Assembly (NCBI RefSeq): GCF_964199755.1
Contig: NC_133896.1
Span: forward strand, 69,233,142-69,297,141
From: Larus michahellis
Lineage: Eukaryota > Chordata > Aves > Charadriiformes > Laridae
Direction of reading: 5' to 3'
Length of the DNA stretch: 64,000 nt
A program made the position numbers and the translations under genes. Positions within the stretch are counted from its first letter, which is position 1, and each line of letters starts with the position of its first letter. Below are positions 62,313-64,000 of this stretch, piece by piece. Under the pieces are notes generated by a model. That model saw nothing but the letters and a program-made list of their open reading frames with translations. It searched no databases and was not told the DNA's origin.

Positions 62313-62833
62313 CCTTAAGGTCCAGGAGTAGCAATTATAAAGCACAGCATGTTCAATAAAGTGAAAGCGTTTTTTTTTTTTTCATGGAGAGTTCCTACAT
62401 TTTAATTAAGAACTTTCACTAGCCAAAGACTTTATTGAATCTTCACTAGGTGTTTTTCTTCTGATGACTCTTGATCTTGAAATATATTTGATTGGATTGG
62501 GTAACTAGAAGATATTAAACCATACCAGGAGCTTGTAATTAGATACTGCTTTTGAATTGTGTTCCTCACCTCTACTTGGATGACTCATTTTTTAGAGACA
62601 TCTGCTGAATGAGGCTACATGATCTGAAGTTCTGGGGACTGAATGGCACAGTGTGATGCAGAATTGTAAGGTCGGATCCAGCTGATGTCAGAGAAATTAC
62701 CAAAAGTTGTTGCTTCGCAGTGATTTAAGGAATGCAAAGCAATATATTCCTGCAATATTCAGGAAATGCTTTTCAATTGAGTTCTTAGGACATATTCTTC
62801 CACTACACCCATTTAGAGTAATTCTAATCATTA
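62313..62833. other. unique non-coding DNA
   Basis: Nothing recognised except a T run of about 12 near 62371. Confidence 0.6.
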
Positions 62834-63086
62834 GTAAATTAAAACTAGAGATGGGATGATTCAGACTGGACGTTAGGAAGAAGTTCTTCACCATGAGGGT
62901 GGTGAGACACTGGAACAGGTTGCCCAGAGAGGTGGTGGAAGCCCCATCCCTGGAAGTTTTTAAGGCCAGGCTGGACAGGACTCTGAGCAACCTGATCTAG
63001 TGGGAGATGTCCCTGGCCATGGCAGGGGGGTTGGAACTAGATGATCTTTAAGGTCCCTTCCAACCCTAACAATTCTATAATTATAG
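62834..63086 (+). mobile_element. CR1 LINE, 3' end
   Basis: About 250 bases of CR1 in sense orientation. It encodes the end of ORF2 (a [24 protein letters not shown] stretch, with HWNRLPRE intact) up to a TAG at 62998-63000, then the 3' UTR with GGTTGGAACTAGATGATCTT and AAGGTCCCTTCCAACC, and two degenerate terminal octamers (ATTCTATA, ATTATAG). It differs from the copy at 1-1384 at many shared positions in the same block (for example GACGTTAGGAAGAAGTTCTT against GACATTGGGAAGAAATTCTT), so the two belong to different CR1 subfamilies. Confidence 0.93.
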
Positions 63087-64000
63087 CTCAGGATTTAGTT
63101 TTTTCTTTAGGGAAGCGTAACGAAACCTGCATTGCTTAGCCTCTGCCATAGCTTTTTCTAAATAGAGGACTTCGTCTTCAGGTTCGTCTATCCAACATCT
63201 TTCATCGGCACTGAATTCACTCAGTTTGTCATGGTGCAGTAACCTCTGAAGCACGCTTGTTCAATGAGGTTGTTTTCAACATTGTGCTGAAAGAGTGAAA
63301 CCTGTAGTGCTATGAAACAGCAATATAATGTCAGGCAGGTCCCCCAGAGAGAAAAGAGTTTATTACAATGTGTATACTTAAACAGACATGGCTATGGTTG
63401 CATAGGACATGACTGCTTTACTTCTGAAGCAATTTACCAATTCTAAATGCAGAACCTTCCATTGTTGGTCAAATTTTGCACTCAGCTAAAAATGTGCCAA
63501 TATTATCTGAGGCTTTCATTCCTTCACGTTTTTTTCTTCTCCCTAGCTGTTGAGAAGTTGCATAATGGTGACTGGCAGGGTAAAGAAAATCTAAAGCAAA
63601 AAGGGTACAGCAAATGATTGATATACAATGCGTACAGATTTTTAAATGTGAAAATGGCCACTCTGAGCCAGCTGAAGGTAGTGCTGTTATTAAAAGTACC
63701 ACTAAAATCATGAACCAGTTCAAGTGAAGCGGCATTTTGGGTGTGGAGTCAGAGTTCTTCAGAAGTCACACCTCACTAAAAGCAGACATTCTCTTTTTGC
63801 TTTCACTGGTAGAAATCCAGATGCATGTTTTAAAACTCAGTTTACTCTGGATCTGTACTCAAGTAAGCAAAGACAGAATATTGGTCCAGATGGGGATGCT
63901 TAAATCACCAGCCCATATCTTCATTTCTCTTCTTTTCCTTTAGTTTATCCTCCCTTTGAAATCCTGGCCACCCAAGAAAGTGTGATCTGGAATATTCTCT
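63087..64000. other. unique non-coding DNA
   Basis: No gene or repeat is recognised up to the window edge. Confidence 0.6.

Noticed and set aside
1..64000. CRISPR array, bacterial operon, phage or other defence-type system
   Set aside because: Nothing in the window has regular spaced repeats, closely packed genes or ribosome-binding sites. CR1, LTR and ancient SINE content identify vertebrate nuclear DNA.

Overview
The window looks like bird nuclear DNA, and most of it is non-coding. The bird assignment rests on three CR1 LINE pieces with the usual CR1 3' end, on a solo retroviral LTR of a type I recognise from bird genomes (more typical of Neoaves than of chicken), and on faint copies of very old amniote repeats (L2, MIR-like, tRNA-derived and palindromic MITE-like). 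Base composition is AT-rich, CpG is scarce except at one place, and homopolymer runs are common. I see no bacterial operon, phage, CRISPR array, rRNA or functional tRNA gene. The scale and texture fit a large intron or an intergenic stretch.

Layout. 1-1384: a decayed, 5'-incomplete CR1 with reverse-transcriptase motifs and a long open tail. 1385-5.7 kb: unique DNA with a tight GATA/RUNX/octamer cluster (1912-1990), one minus-strand open frame that could be a gene fragment (2785-3129), and an L2 relic (about 3200-3310). 5.7-33.7 kb: mostly unique DNA with a small tandem array at 11.5 kb, an AP-1-bearing segment at 13.7-14.1 kb, low-complexity tracts at 21.4-22.3 kb, a tRNA-like SINE relic at 25.5 kb and MIR-like relics. 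34208-34790: a complete solo LTR with a perfect 5-bp target duplication. 37.4-37.8 kb: a tiny CR1 3' end fused to a palindrome, then a second palindrome. 41.9-43.1 kb: a CpG-rich kilobase with a good splice-donor match, the best candidate for a promoter and first exon. 46.2 kb: the clearest MIR-like relic. 47.1 kb: an alternating purine-pyrimidine tract. 48.9-49.3 kb: a candidate regulatory element with a perfect CArG box. 52.4-62.3 kb: palindromic MITE-like relics and two more MIR-like relics. 62834-63086: a third CR1 3' end.

No intact cellular protein-coding gene could be recognised. Most open frames of 60-170 codons are what chance gives in 64 kb read in six frames, and I have not called them genes. 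The host gene, if this is an intron, cannot be named from the sequence alone. I found no convincing new biological system. The leads most worth checking are the CpG-rich kilobase, the regulatory clusters and the solo LTR.
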